Source: Polyangiaceae bacterium (lineage in GTDB: Bacteria; Myxococcota_A; Polyangia; Polyangiales; Polyangiaceae). From it: 64,000 nt of DNA. Below are positions 48,014 to 56,391 of the stretch, piece by piece. A program made the position numbers and the translations under genes. The notes below the pieces were generated by a model. The model saw nothing but the letters and a program-made list of their open reading frames with translations, ran no database searches and was not told the DNA's origin. Position 1 is the stretch's first letter, and each line of letters starts with the position of its first letter. The stretch covers positions 237,673 to 301,672 of the forward strand of contig CANJMI010000005.1 of NCBI GenBank assembly GCA_947475525.1. The letters run 5' to 3'.

Positions 48014-49300
48014 ATGCTCTACGCCATAAAGCCAAGCCAACCTGTGCCTCGTGCGTCGACGCTCATTCGAGAGCCGACCGATGAAGGCGGCCACGACTCG
48101 GACGACATGCGGCAGGTGCTGCGCACGGCCCTGCGCACGTTCAAGGGAACGCCGCTGCCCATCTCGCAGCTTCGCGTCTACGCGGACTACCTGGAGACGA
48201 TGGCGTTCGCGGGCCCGACGCGCTGGTTCGCCGCGCCGAGCATGCTCGCCTGGTCGTGGCGGGAGTATTTCGAGCTCGCCGATCGGATCGAAGAGCAACT
48301 CGACACCGACGGGGCCGACCCTGAAGCGGAGCAGACCAAGCGCATCCTCGTGAGCGCGATGACACTCCTCACCTCGCGCGTGCTCGCATTCGGTGCGCAG
48401 GAGGCGAGGCAGGACCCACGGGTGATCTCCGTGCCGCTGCTCGCTACCGCCGCCCGAGCCTCCTCGCGAACCCGACGTTGGTGCAGCGACGAAGAGCCTG
48501 GAAAGCCGCAAATGATGGGCGTTTTGTCGTATTCCGTGATCGACATCGCCTCGCAAGCCGTCGAGCGGCTGACCCGGGACGACACCTGCACCGGCGACCT
48601 CGTTCGCGAAACGACCGGCGCTCTCGACGAGGTCCTCGCGACGCTCAAGCAGCTCGCACAGCGGCACACGACGGAAGGGTACTTCGACGAAGGGATCGGC
48701 GGACATCAGTCCGGGCAGCCATCCCGCGCCGTGCGCGCACTTCAGGGCCTCGCTTGGAGTCACGACGTGCTCGGACAGGCCGGGCTTTTGCCGAAGCAAA
48801 AACAGCTCGACGAGCTCCTCGCGCTGCTCGAGACCTTGTGGCACGACGCCCACGGGCGCGCGAACGAACGGCGAGGCCTCGTGCGGACGACCGCGCATCT
48901 GAGCTCGGCCTGGACAACGATCCTCGAGTCAGGCGCCAGCACAAGTACGCATGCGGCGACGCGCTGCTTGTGGATTGCGCGCCAAGCCAGCGCAAGTGTC
49001 GGAGGCGATCTGGTGCTCGCACACGCGCTGCTCGACGTCACGCAGTCGGTCGCTGCGCTGGCGGGTGTTTCGATCCAAAAAGGCAACCCGCGAGGCGTTG
49101 GCATCGCGATGCGGACAGCCGATCTCGTTCGCACGATCGTGCGGCGCTGCGGCGACACCCTCTCGCAGGAAGTCGTCGCAGCTTCGGTCGAGAACCTGTC
49201 ACGTGTCGCCTCTGAAGCGCGCGATCGCAAGTTTCCGAACGCGGCGCAGCTCAGCGAGCAACTCCGCACGCTGCTCGCTTCGTCGGCGCAGCCGCTCTGA
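48014..49300 (+). CDS. protein of unknown function, all-helical
   Basis: About 428 residues, predicted almost wholly alpha-helical with no signal peptide or membrane segment. Patches such as LRVYADYLETMAFAGPTRWF, SVIDIASQAVERLT and RHTTEGYFDEGIGG do not match a family I know. The ATG at 48014 is used because the codons before it (including the tRNA-Ser flank) give low-complexity sequence. It lies immediately after tRNA-Ser and upstream of pfkA in the same direction. Unassigned. Confidence 0.6.
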   Translation: MLYAIKPSQPVPRASTLIREPTDEGGHDSDDMRQVLRTALRTFKGTPLPISQLRVYADYLETMAFAGPTRWFAAPSMLAWSWREYFELADRIEEQLDTDGADPEAEQTKRILVSAMTLLTSRVLAFGAQEARQDPRVISVPLLATAARASSRTRRWCSDEEPGKPQMMGVLSYSVIDIASQAVERLTRDDTCTGDLVRETTGALDEVLATLKQLAQRHTTEGYFDEGIGGHQSGQPSRAVRALQGLAWSHDVLGQAGLLPKQKQLDELLALLETLWHDAHGRANERRGLVRTTAHLSSAWTTILESGASTSTHAATRCLWIARQASASVGGDLVLAHALLDVTQSVAALAGVSIQKGNPRGVGIAMRTADLVRTIVRRCGDTLSQEVVAASVENLSRVASEARDRKFPNAAQLSEQLRTLLASSAQPL

Positions 49301-49380
49301 TTCGGAGTGCGCTCATCTCCGCAGTGCCACGAGCGCCGCGAGCTTGACCATTCGGTGCCGAGCCTCGTACACCATAGCGT

Positions 49381-50493
49381 GTGACCATCCAACGCATCGG
49401 TATCATGACCGGCGGCGGCGACTGCCCCGGCCTCAACCCCGTCATCCGCGGCGCCGTCCTCAAGGCGCGATCCCTCGGCTGGGAAGTCCTCGGAATCGAG
49501 GATGCCACCAACGGTCTCATCGACCTCGATTACCGTTCGCCCAAGGGCAATCGATGGCTCGGGCCGGACGATGTTCGCGGCATCATCAGCAAAGGCGGGA
49601 CGATCCTCGGGACCTCGAACAAAAGCGATCCGTTCAATTACGTCGTCACCGTGGACGGCGTTAAAAAAGAAATCGACGTCTCCGATCGCGTCATCGCGAA
49701 CTACCACAAACTCAAGCTCGACGGCCTGATCAGCATCGGCGGCGACGGCAGCATGCGCATCGCGCAGAAGCTCATCGACAAGGGCATGAACATCATCGGC
49801 GTCCCGAAGACGATCGATCAGGATATCGGCTGCACCGACTACACTTTCGGCTTCAACACCGCGGTACAGACGGCCACCGACGCCATCGATCGGCTGCACG
49901 ACACCGCCGAAAGCCACGATCGCATCATGGTCGTCGAGCTGATGGGCCGCAACGCCGGCTGGATAACCCTCCACGCCGCGCTCGCCGGAGCAGCTCATGT
50001 TTGCCTCATTCCTGAGATCCCCTACCGCATCGAACCCATCCTCGAAAAAATCCTCGAACGCCAGGCCCGCGGAAATCCCTACAGCATCATCGCGATCGCC
50101 GAGGGGGCTCACCCGGTCGCCGGCACGCAAAGCACCGAAGGTCCGCGTGCTCTCGGTCAGATGCCGCGCCTCCTCGGCGCCGGCCACAGACTCGCCGCCA
50201 CGCTCGAGCCACACCTCGAGATGGAAGTCCGCGTCGTCGTGCTCGGGCACCTGCAGCGCGGCGGCACGCCAACACAGTTCGACCGCATCCTCGGAACCCG
50301 CTTCGGCTCAGCGGCCGTCGAAGCGATGCGAATCGGAAAGTGGGGCCACATGGTCGCGCTGAGAACGCCGGACATCGTGCTCGTCCCGATCGCCGACGCG
50401 ATCGCCGAGCCGCACTTCGTCCCTCCGAACCATTCGCTCGTCCGAGCGGCGCGCGATGTCGGGATCGGGTTTGGCGACGACGAGCCTCGCTGA
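49381..50493 (+). CDS. pfkA: 6-phosphofructokinase (likely ATP-dependent)
   Basis: A 370-residue PFK of the classic family. Motifs are IGIMTGGGDCPGLNPVIRG, ISIGGDGSMRIAQ (Gly at the E. coli 104 position, as in ATP enzymes), VPKTIDQDI (Lys at position 124, as in PPi enzymes), and MGRNAGWITLHAALAG with Arg/Met contacts. The Gly104/Lys124 combination matches the ATP-using group typical of actinobacteria rather than PPi-PFK (which has Asp104). It phosphorylates fructose 6-phosphate in glycolysis. GTG start; no pyk or gap nearby. Confidence 0.94.
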   Translation: MTIQRIGIMTGGGDCPGLNPVIRGAVLKARSLGWEVLGIEDATNGLIDLDYRSPKGNRWLGPDDVRGIISKGGTILGTSNKSDPFNYVVTVDGVKKEIDVSDRVIANYHKLKLDGLISIGGDGSMRIAQKLIDKGMNIIGVPKTIDQDIGCTDYTFGFNTAVQTATDAIDRLHDTAESHDRIMVVELMGRNAGWITLHAALAGAAHVCLIPEIPYRIEPILEKILERQARGNPYSIIAIAEGAHPVAGTQSTEGPRALGQMPRLLGAGHRLAATLEPHLEMEVRVVVLGHLQRGGTPTQFDRILGTRFGSAAVEAMRIGKWGHMVALRTPDIVLVPIADAIAEPHFVPPNHSLVRAARDVGIGFGDDEPR

Positions 50494-50511
50494 GACCACG
50501 GTCTCTCGCCG

Positions 50512-51777
50512 TCAGCGGCGGTAATTCGCCATCATCATCTGCCGTTGACGTGCAAGCTCGTGTCGCAATGGAACAATGAAATCCATGCTGATGGTGCGCT
50601 TCTGCCCCTTGTGCGCGCGGTCGGTGTGGAACTTCGAGAGCGCGAGACGGGCACCCGCCGCGACGAAGTCCTCGCCAGCTTTGCCTCGCCACGAAAGGCG
50701 CGCCTTCAATCGGCCGCCGTACGCGGTGATGAGGTCGTACTCCTCCTTGGAAATCGTCCCGATCAGGAGTTCATCGTAGAGAAACTTCTTAATCGTCTGG
50801 CCCTTTCGATAGACCAGCACGCAAACGATGATGAAGAACACGAGCGCCATCAGAAGGCCGACGGCAATATTGAGGAGCTGCACTGCCGCACCTTCGCTCT
50901 GCCCCGCGAGCTGCGCGGTGATCGTCGGTAGCCCGTTCCACCAACTGTGGAGCAGCACGGCCACGACGTAGCCGCCGGCCGGAAACACGAACTTCTTCCA
51001 AGACTCGTGGCTCTCGCGGGCGAGGCCAAAGCCGATCCCCGTCATCGACGTAAAGAGCGGGTGGAGCCACGGGGTGAGTACCCCGCGAAGAACGAAGATG
51101 TCACTGAGCGCGTTTTCCTTGTGCAAGACGACCTGGGCGAGATCGGCGCGCGCGTAATAGATCATGTTCTCGGTCGCCGCGAATCCGATGGCGGCGAACG
51201 TGCCGTAAATGATGCCATCGACGACACCGTCGAACTCGCGTCGCAAGAACACGACCATCCCGAAAATGGCGAGGCCCTTGAAGAGCTCCTCGAAGACCGG
51301 CGCGCTGATGGCCAAGCTGTAGAGCTCTCCGGTTTTGGCGTCACCCGTGAGCTCCGCAACGAGCTCGCCTCCGTAAGTGTTGACCACCGCCGAGACCCCG
51401 GTCGCGAAGAGCGCGCCCCACGCGAACACGCCGAGGAGAGCCCACCACGGCTCGGGATCGTAACGGTCGACGACGAACGGCACAAAGAGGTACAGCACGA
51501 CCGGCAGGTACGCGACGACCGAAGCCCGGCTCATCGACTCGAGGATGAGCGAGCGCGGCCCCGGTGGCAGGTCGAGCACGAACACCTTCAGCATCGCCGC
51601 GAGGCCAAGCGCGCACCCGAGAAGCGTGCCCACGAGGCCCATCCAAAACCGCGAGTCGAAGCGGCTCGGCGCCTGACCGTAAGGCGCTTGCGGCGGCGGC
51701 TGCTGCAACGGCGGCTGCGGCTGCTGCGGCTGACCGTAAAAACCTTGCGGCGGCTGGCCCCACGGCGGTTGCGTCAT
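50512..51777 (-). CDS. PrsW-like intramembrane protease with Pro/Gln-rich N-terminus
   Basis: A 421-residue membrane protein. The first ~45 residues are Pro/Gln/Gly-rich (QPPQGFYGQPQQPQPP...), then about eight membrane segments (WMGLVGTLLGCALGLAAM, ASVVAYLPVVLYLFVPFVV, ALLGVFAWGALFATGVSAVV, ...). PrsW-type motifs are ISAPVFEELFKGLAIFG (EExxK-like), GFAATENMIYYA and LHPLFTSMTGIG plus VLLHSWWNG; PrsW cuts anti-sigma factors in Bacillus. The C-terminus is a ~100-residue cytoplasmic tail. ATG 51777 is the natural start before the Pro/Gln region. Confidence 0.82.
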   Translation of the reverse strand: MTQPPWGQPPQGFYGQPQQPQPPLQQPPPQAPYGQAPSRFDSRFWMGLVGTLLGCALGLAAMLKVFVLDLPPGPRSLILESMSRASVVAYLPVVLYLFVPFVVDRYDPEPWWALLGVFAWGALFATGVSAVVNTYGGELVAELTGDAKTGELYSLAISAPVFEELFKGLAIFGMVVFLRREFDGVVDGIIYGTFAAIGFAATENMIYYARADLAQVVLHKENALSDIFVLRGVLTPWLHPLFTSMTGIGFGLARESHESWKKFVFPAGGYVVAVLLHSWWNGLPTITAQLAGQSEGAAVQLLNIAVGLLMALVFFIIVCVLVYRKGQTIKKFLYDELLIGTISKEEYDLITAYGGRLKARLSWRGKAGEDFVAAGARLALSKFHTDRAHKGQKRTISMDFIVPLRHELARQRQMMMANYRR

Positions 51778-51917
51778 CGGAGAGGGATTACACGTTTTAC
51801 CGGCGCCGAACTCTACGAAAGAGACGCGCCGCACGGGAGCGTCGCTTTCCTTTGCGGAGCTCTCGAGCGTAGGCGTAGTCTTCAGCGCCGCCTTCAACCA
51901 CTACCGAGAGGAACTCA

Positions 51918-52790
51918 ATGGGACGCACCGTACGAGTCGGTTTGATACAGGCCTCCGATGCCGCGAACGACGGCGATTTGCCAATCCCCGAGATCCAACA
52001 GCGGGCACTCGACAAGCACGTCGGCATGATCGAAGAGGCCGCCAAGAAAGGGGTTCAGGTCGTCGGCCTGCAAGAAATTTTCAATGGCCCGTACTTCTGC
52101 CCGAGCCAGGATCCTCGCTGGTACGCGGCAGCGGAGTCGATCCCCGGTCCGACGACCGAGGTGATGCAAGCACTCGCGAAAAAGCACTCGATGGCAATCG
52201 TCGTCCCGCTCTACGAGCGCGAGATGGCGGGGGTCTACTACAACAGCGCGGCGGTCATCGACGCCGATGGGAAATACCTCGGGAAGTACCGCAAGCAGCA
52301 CATCCCGCAGACGAGCGGGTTCTGGGAGAAGTACTACTTCAAGCCCGGAAACCTCGGCTACCCGGTCTTCCAGACGCAGTACTGTAAGGTCGGCGTGTAC
52401 ATCTGTTACGACCGCCATTTCCCGGAGGGCGCGCGTCTCTTGGGCCTGCATGGCACCGAGGTCCTCTTCAACCCGTCCGCCACGGTGGCAGGGCTGTCGC
52501 AACATCTCTGGAAGATCGAGCAACCCGCGCATGCGGTCGCGAACAGCTACTTTGTCGCGGCGTCGAATCGCGTCGGCGTCGAGAAGCCGTGGAACCTCGG
52601 TAAATTTTACGGCACAAGCTACATTGTCGATCCGCGTGGCCAGTTCCTCGCGACCGCCGGCGAAGACAACGACGAGATCGTCGTCGCGGACTGCAATCTC
52701 GACCTCATCGAAGAGGTTCGACGCACCTGGCAGTTCTACCGCGATCGGCGACCCGAGACGTACGACGACATGACGAAGCTCTTGCCCTGA
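51918..52790 (+). CDS. nitrilase-family amidohydrolase, probable beta-ureidopropionase
   Basis: A 290-residue carbon-nitrogen hydrolase. The Glu-Lys-Cys triad is in GLQEIFNGPYF (Glu53), KYRKQHIPQ (Lys) and VYICYDRHFPEG (Cys), with the ATVAGLSQHLWKIEQ and NRVGVEKPWN signatures seen in N-carbamoylputrescine/beta-ureidopropionase enzymes. It most likely hydrolyses N-carbamoyl-beta-alanine (or a related carbamoyl amide) as the third step of reductive pyrimidine breakdown, because the convergent neighbour is a dihydropyrimidinase. GAGAGGAAC precedes the ATG; a terminator follows. Confidence 0.85.
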   Translation: MGRTVRVGLIQASDAANDGDLPIPEIQQRALDKHVGMIEEAAKKGVQVVGLQEIFNGPYFCPSQDPRWYAAAESIPGPTTEVMQALAKKHSMAIVVPLYEREMAGVYYNSAAVIDADGKYLGKYRKQHIPQTSGFWEKYYFKPGNLGYPVFQTQYCKVGVYICYDRHFPEGARLLGLHGTEVLFNPSATVAGLSQHLWKIEQPAHAVANSYFVAASNRVGVEKPWNLGKFYGTSYIVDPRGQFLATAGEDNDEIVVADCNLDLIEEVRRTWQFYRDRRPETYDDMTKLLP

Positions 52791-52826
52791 GAGCCGTTCT
52801 TTTAAGAGCCACTGCCGCTCGAACGA

Positions 52827-52868
52827 ACGAAAGCCCCGGTGAGCGAATCGCCGGGGCTTTCGTGTTTT
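52827..52868 (+). terminator. intrinsic terminator after the amidohydrolase gene
   Basis: A 13-bp GC-rich stem ACGAAAGCCCCGG (52827-52839) pairs with CCGGGGCTTTCGT (52851-52863), with an 11-base loop, followed by GTTTT. It lies between the convergent amidohydrolase and dihydropyrimidinase genes, 22 bases before the latter's stop. Confidence 0.9.
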
Positions 52869-52890
52869 GAGACGCCGACTAGAACACGTT

Positions 52891-54285
52891 TCAGCGAAGG
52901 AGCTCGCCGACGCGCGCACGCTTGACGAACTGGCCGCCGCCCGACACCGCGCGCGAGCCGTTCTCACAGATTACCCGGCCGCGCGAGAGGACGACCTCGC
53001 TCCAGCCCTGGACCTCGAAGCCCTCGTAGGTGCTGTAGTCAACGCGCATGTGATGGGTGAACGGATTGCCGACGCCGATCGTCTCCTTGCGATCCGGATT
53101 GAAGACGACGATGTCCGCATCGCTGCCGACGGCGATGGTTCCCTTCTTCGGGAAGAGGCCGAAGGTCTTCGCGGCCGCGGTCGAGGTGATCTCGACCCAC
53201 CGGTTTAGCGACAGTCGGTTCTGCACGACCGCGCCGTGAAACATCAGGCTCATGCGGTTCTCGACGCCCGGAGCGCCGTTGGGGATCTTGCGAAAATCCC
53301 CTTTGCCGAGCACCTTCTGGTCTTTGAAACAGAACGGGCAGTGGTCGGTCGCGACGTTGGCGATGTGGTTGAACTTGAGGCCCTGCCACAGCACATCTTG
53401 GTTCCACTGCTCGCGCAGTGCCGGCGTCATCACGTACTTGGCGCCGTCGAAATTCTCCTTCTCGTAGTAGCTCTGGTCGAGAAAAAGGTACTGCGGACAC
53501 GTCTCGGCAACGACGTCGACCCCTCGCGAGCGCCCACGCTTGACCTCCTCGAGGGCGTCCGCGCTCGACAAGTGAACGATGTAGAGCGGGACGTTCGCCA
53601 CCTCGGCTATCGCGATGGCGCGGTGCACGCCTTCGGCCTCCATGCGGGTCGGCCGCGTCAGCGCGTGGTACTTCGGCTCGAGCTTACCGTCGGCCACCGC
53701 GGCCTTGACGATCTCGTCGATGACGATGCCGTTCTCGGCATGCATGCAAATGCGGGTGCCGTTCTCGCCGGCCTTACGGAAGGCGCGGTAGAGCGTGCCG
53801 TCGTCGACGTAGAGGACGCCGGGATACGCCATGAAGAGCTTGTACGAGGTGACGCCTTCATCGGCGAGACGCCCGAGCTCGGGCAAGCGTTCCTCGGGCA
53901 TGTCCGTCACGATCATGTGGAACGCGTAGTCGATGGTCGCCTTGCCATCGGCCTTCTTGTGCCACGTGTCGAGGCCCTCGAGGGTCGACTTGCCTTTCGT
54001 TTGAATCGCGAAGTCGACGATCGTCGTGGTGCCGCCGTGCGCGGCCGCGATCGTGCCGCTCTCGAAGTCGTCAGCGGAGACCGTGCCGCCGAAGGGCATG
54101 TCGAAATGGGTGTGCGCGTCGATGCCGCCTGGCACGACGAGGCGCCCGGACGCGTCGATGACCTTGTCGGCGGGGCGGTCGATGCGCCGGCCGATCTCGG
54201 TGACGCTCTCGGCTTCGATGTAGACGTCGGCGTAGTAATCGTCGGTCGCCGTGATGATGCGGCCATTCTTGATGAGCACGGACAT
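52891..54285 (-). CDS. hydA: dihydropyrimidinase / D-hydantoinase
   Basis: A 464-residue amidohydrolase. It has the HTH metal motif in GGIDAHTHFDMPFGG, the carbamylated Lys in GVTSYKLFMAYPG, the His ligands in ICMHAENGIV and LYIVHLSSA, and Asp in NVATDHCPF. It opens dihydropyrimidine rings to N-carbamyl amino acids, the step before the amidohydrolase across the way. GAGAGGCC precedes the ATG at 54285. The dihydropyrimidine dehydrogenase subunits needed for step one are not in the window. Confidence 0.93.
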   Translation of the reverse strand: MSVLIKNGRIITATDDYYADVYIEAESVTEIGRRIDRPADKVIDASGRLVVPGGIDAHTHFDMPFGGTVSADDFESGTIAAAHGGTTTIVDFAIQTKGKSTLEGLDTWHKKADGKATIDYAFHMIVTDMPEERLPELGRLADEGVTSYKLFMAYPGVLYVDDGTLYRAFRKAGENGTRICMHAENGIVIDEIVKAAVADGKLEPKYHALTRPTRMEAEGVHRAIAIAEVANVPLYIVHLSSADALEEVKRGRSRGVDVVAETCPQYLFLDQSYYEKENFDGAKYVMTPALREQWNQDVLWQGLKFNHIANVATDHCPFCFKDQKVLGKGDFRKIPNGAPGVENRMSLMFHGAVVQNRLSLNRWVEITSTAAAKTFGLFPKKGTIAVGSDADIVVFNPDRKETIGVGNPFTHHMRVDYSTYEGFEVQGWSEVVLSRGRVICENGSRAVSGGGQFVKRARVGELLR

Positions 54286-54397
54286 AGTCGAGGCCTCTCT
54301 CGTGGTTTTTACGGGCGCCGTGGTTGGCGCGCGGTCGAACGGGCAACAATAGCCGCGACTATAGGGGTGAGTACAGGTGTGCTAACGAGTGCGGGCG

Positions 54398-56317
54398 ATG
54401 AATCCCGCCGACGCACCCGAGGACCTAGTGGCTGACGCAGCGGCCCCTGCCAGTGGCGAGAGCGCCGAGAGCGCCGAGAGCGAAGAGAGCGCCGCCGAGC
54501 CCACGTACATCGAGCGCGACACCGCCGGGACCGTAGCCGAGTGGCTTGGGGGCAAACCCCTCGGCCGCAGCGCCCATCACATCATGGGGCTCGTGCTGCC
54601 GCTCATCACCGCCTTTGCGACGATGTGGCGGCTGCGGTCCTTCACGATCGACGACGCGTACATCTCCTACCGCTACTCACGGAACCTCGCGAAGGGTCTC
54701 GGGCTTGTCTACAACGCCGGCGAGCGCATCGAGGGTTACACGAACTTCTCGTGGACCGTGCTGCTGGCGCTCGGCGCGAAGCTCGGCGTCGATCCTGCGG
54801 TGACCGCGAAGGTGCTGGGCTTTGCGTTTGGCCTTGCCGCGATCGCCTTGGTCTACCACCTCGAGACGCGGCTTCGGCCGATGCGTACCGTACCGACGCT
54901 GGCACCGTGGCTGCTCGCGACGACCACGCCGTTCATGGGCTACGCGGTCTTCGGACTTGAAACCGCGTTCTTCGTCACGCTCGTGCTCGGCGGCATCGCG
55001 CTCGTGATGCGCGAGCGGGAGCATGGCGGTTTTCCGTGGTCGGGGCTCGTCTTCGGCATCGCTGGGCTCACGCGGCCCGAGGCTCCGATGTTCCTCGGAC
55101 TCACGATGCTCTTCATGTCGGGGCCGCCGCTCTTCGGCATCGGTGGCGCGCGCCGCCGTCCACTCGTGTTGTTGGCGGGGCTCGCAGGCTTGTGCCTCGC
55201 CATCATCCTCAAGTTGCGCTCGCCCGTGATGCCTCCGACCAACGCGGCGGGTTACTGGCTGCTCGTCGTCACCGCCGCGGTCGCGACGATCGCCGCCTTG
55301 CCACGTGAGCTTTTCGCGCTGAAAAACCTGATGCGCGGCGGCATCTTCATCGCCATCGTCGCGGCTCACCTTCTCTGGCGTAAGAGCTACTACGGCGCCT
55401 GGGTGCCAAACACGTTCACCGCGAAGACCGGTGACCTCTCGATGCAGCTCGTCGGCGGCCTCGACTACTTGAAGAAGTACGCAATGCACGAAGGGCCACT
55501 CGCTGCGTTCGCTACGCTCGGCCTCGGTGTCGCCATCGCGAAGCGCCACCGCTGGCTGCTTGGCTGCGCAGCTATCGTGGTCTGCACGACCACCTACGTG
55601 GCGATCGTCGGCGGGGACTGGATGCCGCTGCACCGCTTCGCCACCACGATGCAGCCGTTCACGTACCTCCTCGTCGCAGTCGGAGTGAGGTCACTTGTCG
55701 AAGAGCGCAGCGCTCAAGTCAACTGGGGCGTGGCGTTCCTCGCGGTCGGGCTCGTCGCTCATCGCGGCGAGCGTCTCGAAGAAGATCGCCGCAAGATCTT
55801 GGTCGACGAAAAGGGCTTCTGGGACCGCGCGGCGGGGGGCGTCGCGCATTGGTTCAGGAGCGTCGAAGAGGACCGCGGCCGCGAGACGATCGCCGGCGAG
55901 ATAGCCCTCGGCGATATCGGTCAAGTTGGCTACGAAACGGACCTGCCGATCGTGGACTTGCTCGGCCTTGTGGATCCCGTCGTCGCACGATTGCCAGGGG
56001 GCTATACCCACAAGACCGGGCCCGGCTACCGTGACTATTTTTTCTTCCGAAAACCCCGCTATTTTGTGCTGATTTCGGCCCAAAATGACTGCGTGCATCC
56101 GTCGGTGACGGGCTCGATTTCGCTCTACCGCGATCCGCGATTCCGCTCGTCGTACGCGGTGAGCGGACGCGTGTTGCTCTCGGGCGGGTTCTCGTGGTGC
56201 GTCTACGAAAAGAACGAGACGCTCGACGTCAATCTACCCGTCGTCGTCATCGATCAGCAGCGCTCATTCAAGGTGTCGCGCGAGGAGTTCGGAGCCGCCG
56301 CGCTGCCGCCCCGCTGA
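54398..56317 (+). CDS. GT-C-type membrane glycosyltransferase-like protein
   Basis: About 639 residues. The N-terminal ~35 residues are Glu/Ser/Ala repeats, then about ten membrane segments. The first loop reads TIDDAYISYRYSRNLAKGLG followed by YNAGERIEGYTNFSWTVLLAL, the DDAxISYRYxxNLxxGxGxVxNxGExVEGYTN motif of AftB-like arabinofuranosyl/mannosyl transferases. The DD is the candidate catalytic pair. The C-terminal ~170 residues are soluble. It probably adds sugar from a polyprenyl-phosphate donor in the envelope. ATG 54398 and GTG 54389 are both possible starts. Confidence 0.8.
   Translation: MNPADAPEDLVADAAAPASGESAESAESEESAAEPTYIERDTAGTVAEWLGGKPLGRSAHHIMGLVLPLITAFATMWRLRSFTIDDAYISYRYSRNLAKGLGLVYNAGERIEGYTNFSWTVLLALGAKLGVDPAVTAKVLGFAFGLAAIALVYHLETRLRPMRTVPTLAPWLLATTTPFMGYAVFGLETAFFVTLVLGGIALVMREREHGGFPWSGLVFGIAGLTRPEAPMFLGLTMLFMSGPPLFGIGGARRRPLVLLAGLAGLCLAIILKLRSPVMPPTNAAGYWLLVVTAAVATIAALPRELFALKNLMRGGIFIAIVAAHLLWRKSYYGAWVPNTFTAKTGDLSMQLVGGLDYLKKYAMHEGPLAAFATLGLGVAIAKRHRWLLGCAAIVVCTTTYVAIVGGDWMPLHRFATTMQPFTYLLVAVGVRSLVEERSAQVNWGVAFLAVGLVAHRGERLEEDRRKILVDEKGFWDRAAGGVAHWFRSVEEDRGRETIAGEIALGDIGQVGYETDLPIVDLLGLVDPVVARLPGGYTHKTGPGYRDYFFFRKPRYFVLISAQNDCVHPSVTGSISLYRDPRFRSSYAVSGRVLLSGGFSWCVYEKNETLDVNLPVVVIDQQRSFKVSREEFGAAALPPR
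54458..54493. repeat. 9-bp repeat, four units (one variant)
   Basis: gagagcgcc at 54458-54466 and 54467-54475, gagagcgaa at 54476-54484, gagagcgcc at 54485-54493. In frame it encodes the Glu-Ser-Ala repeats at the N-terminus of the glycosyltransferase-like protein. Confidence 0.85.
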
Positions 56318-56391
56318 GCTTTGCTGCGGGAGACAAGCTGAGCGGAGCTGCGGGCCGTGGTAAGTGAAGACGTTGGAGTTCTGGCGCCGAC

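Noticed and set aside
48760..50250. 496-codon open frame on the minus strand
   Set aside because: Lies opposite pfkA and the end of the preceding gene; it has no recognisable domain and no ribosome-binding site.
49381..50493. PPi-dependent phosphofructokinase
   Set aside because: The residue equivalent to 104 is Gly, not the Asp that defines PPi enzymes.
53236..54435. 399-codon open frame, plus strand
   Set aside because: Antisense to the dihydropyrimidinase gene, whose motifs are unambiguous.
56318..56391. Possible frame-shifted continuation of the VgrG spike
   Set aside because: The other two frames downstream of the stop (minus strand) do not show beta-helix repeats in the bases available.
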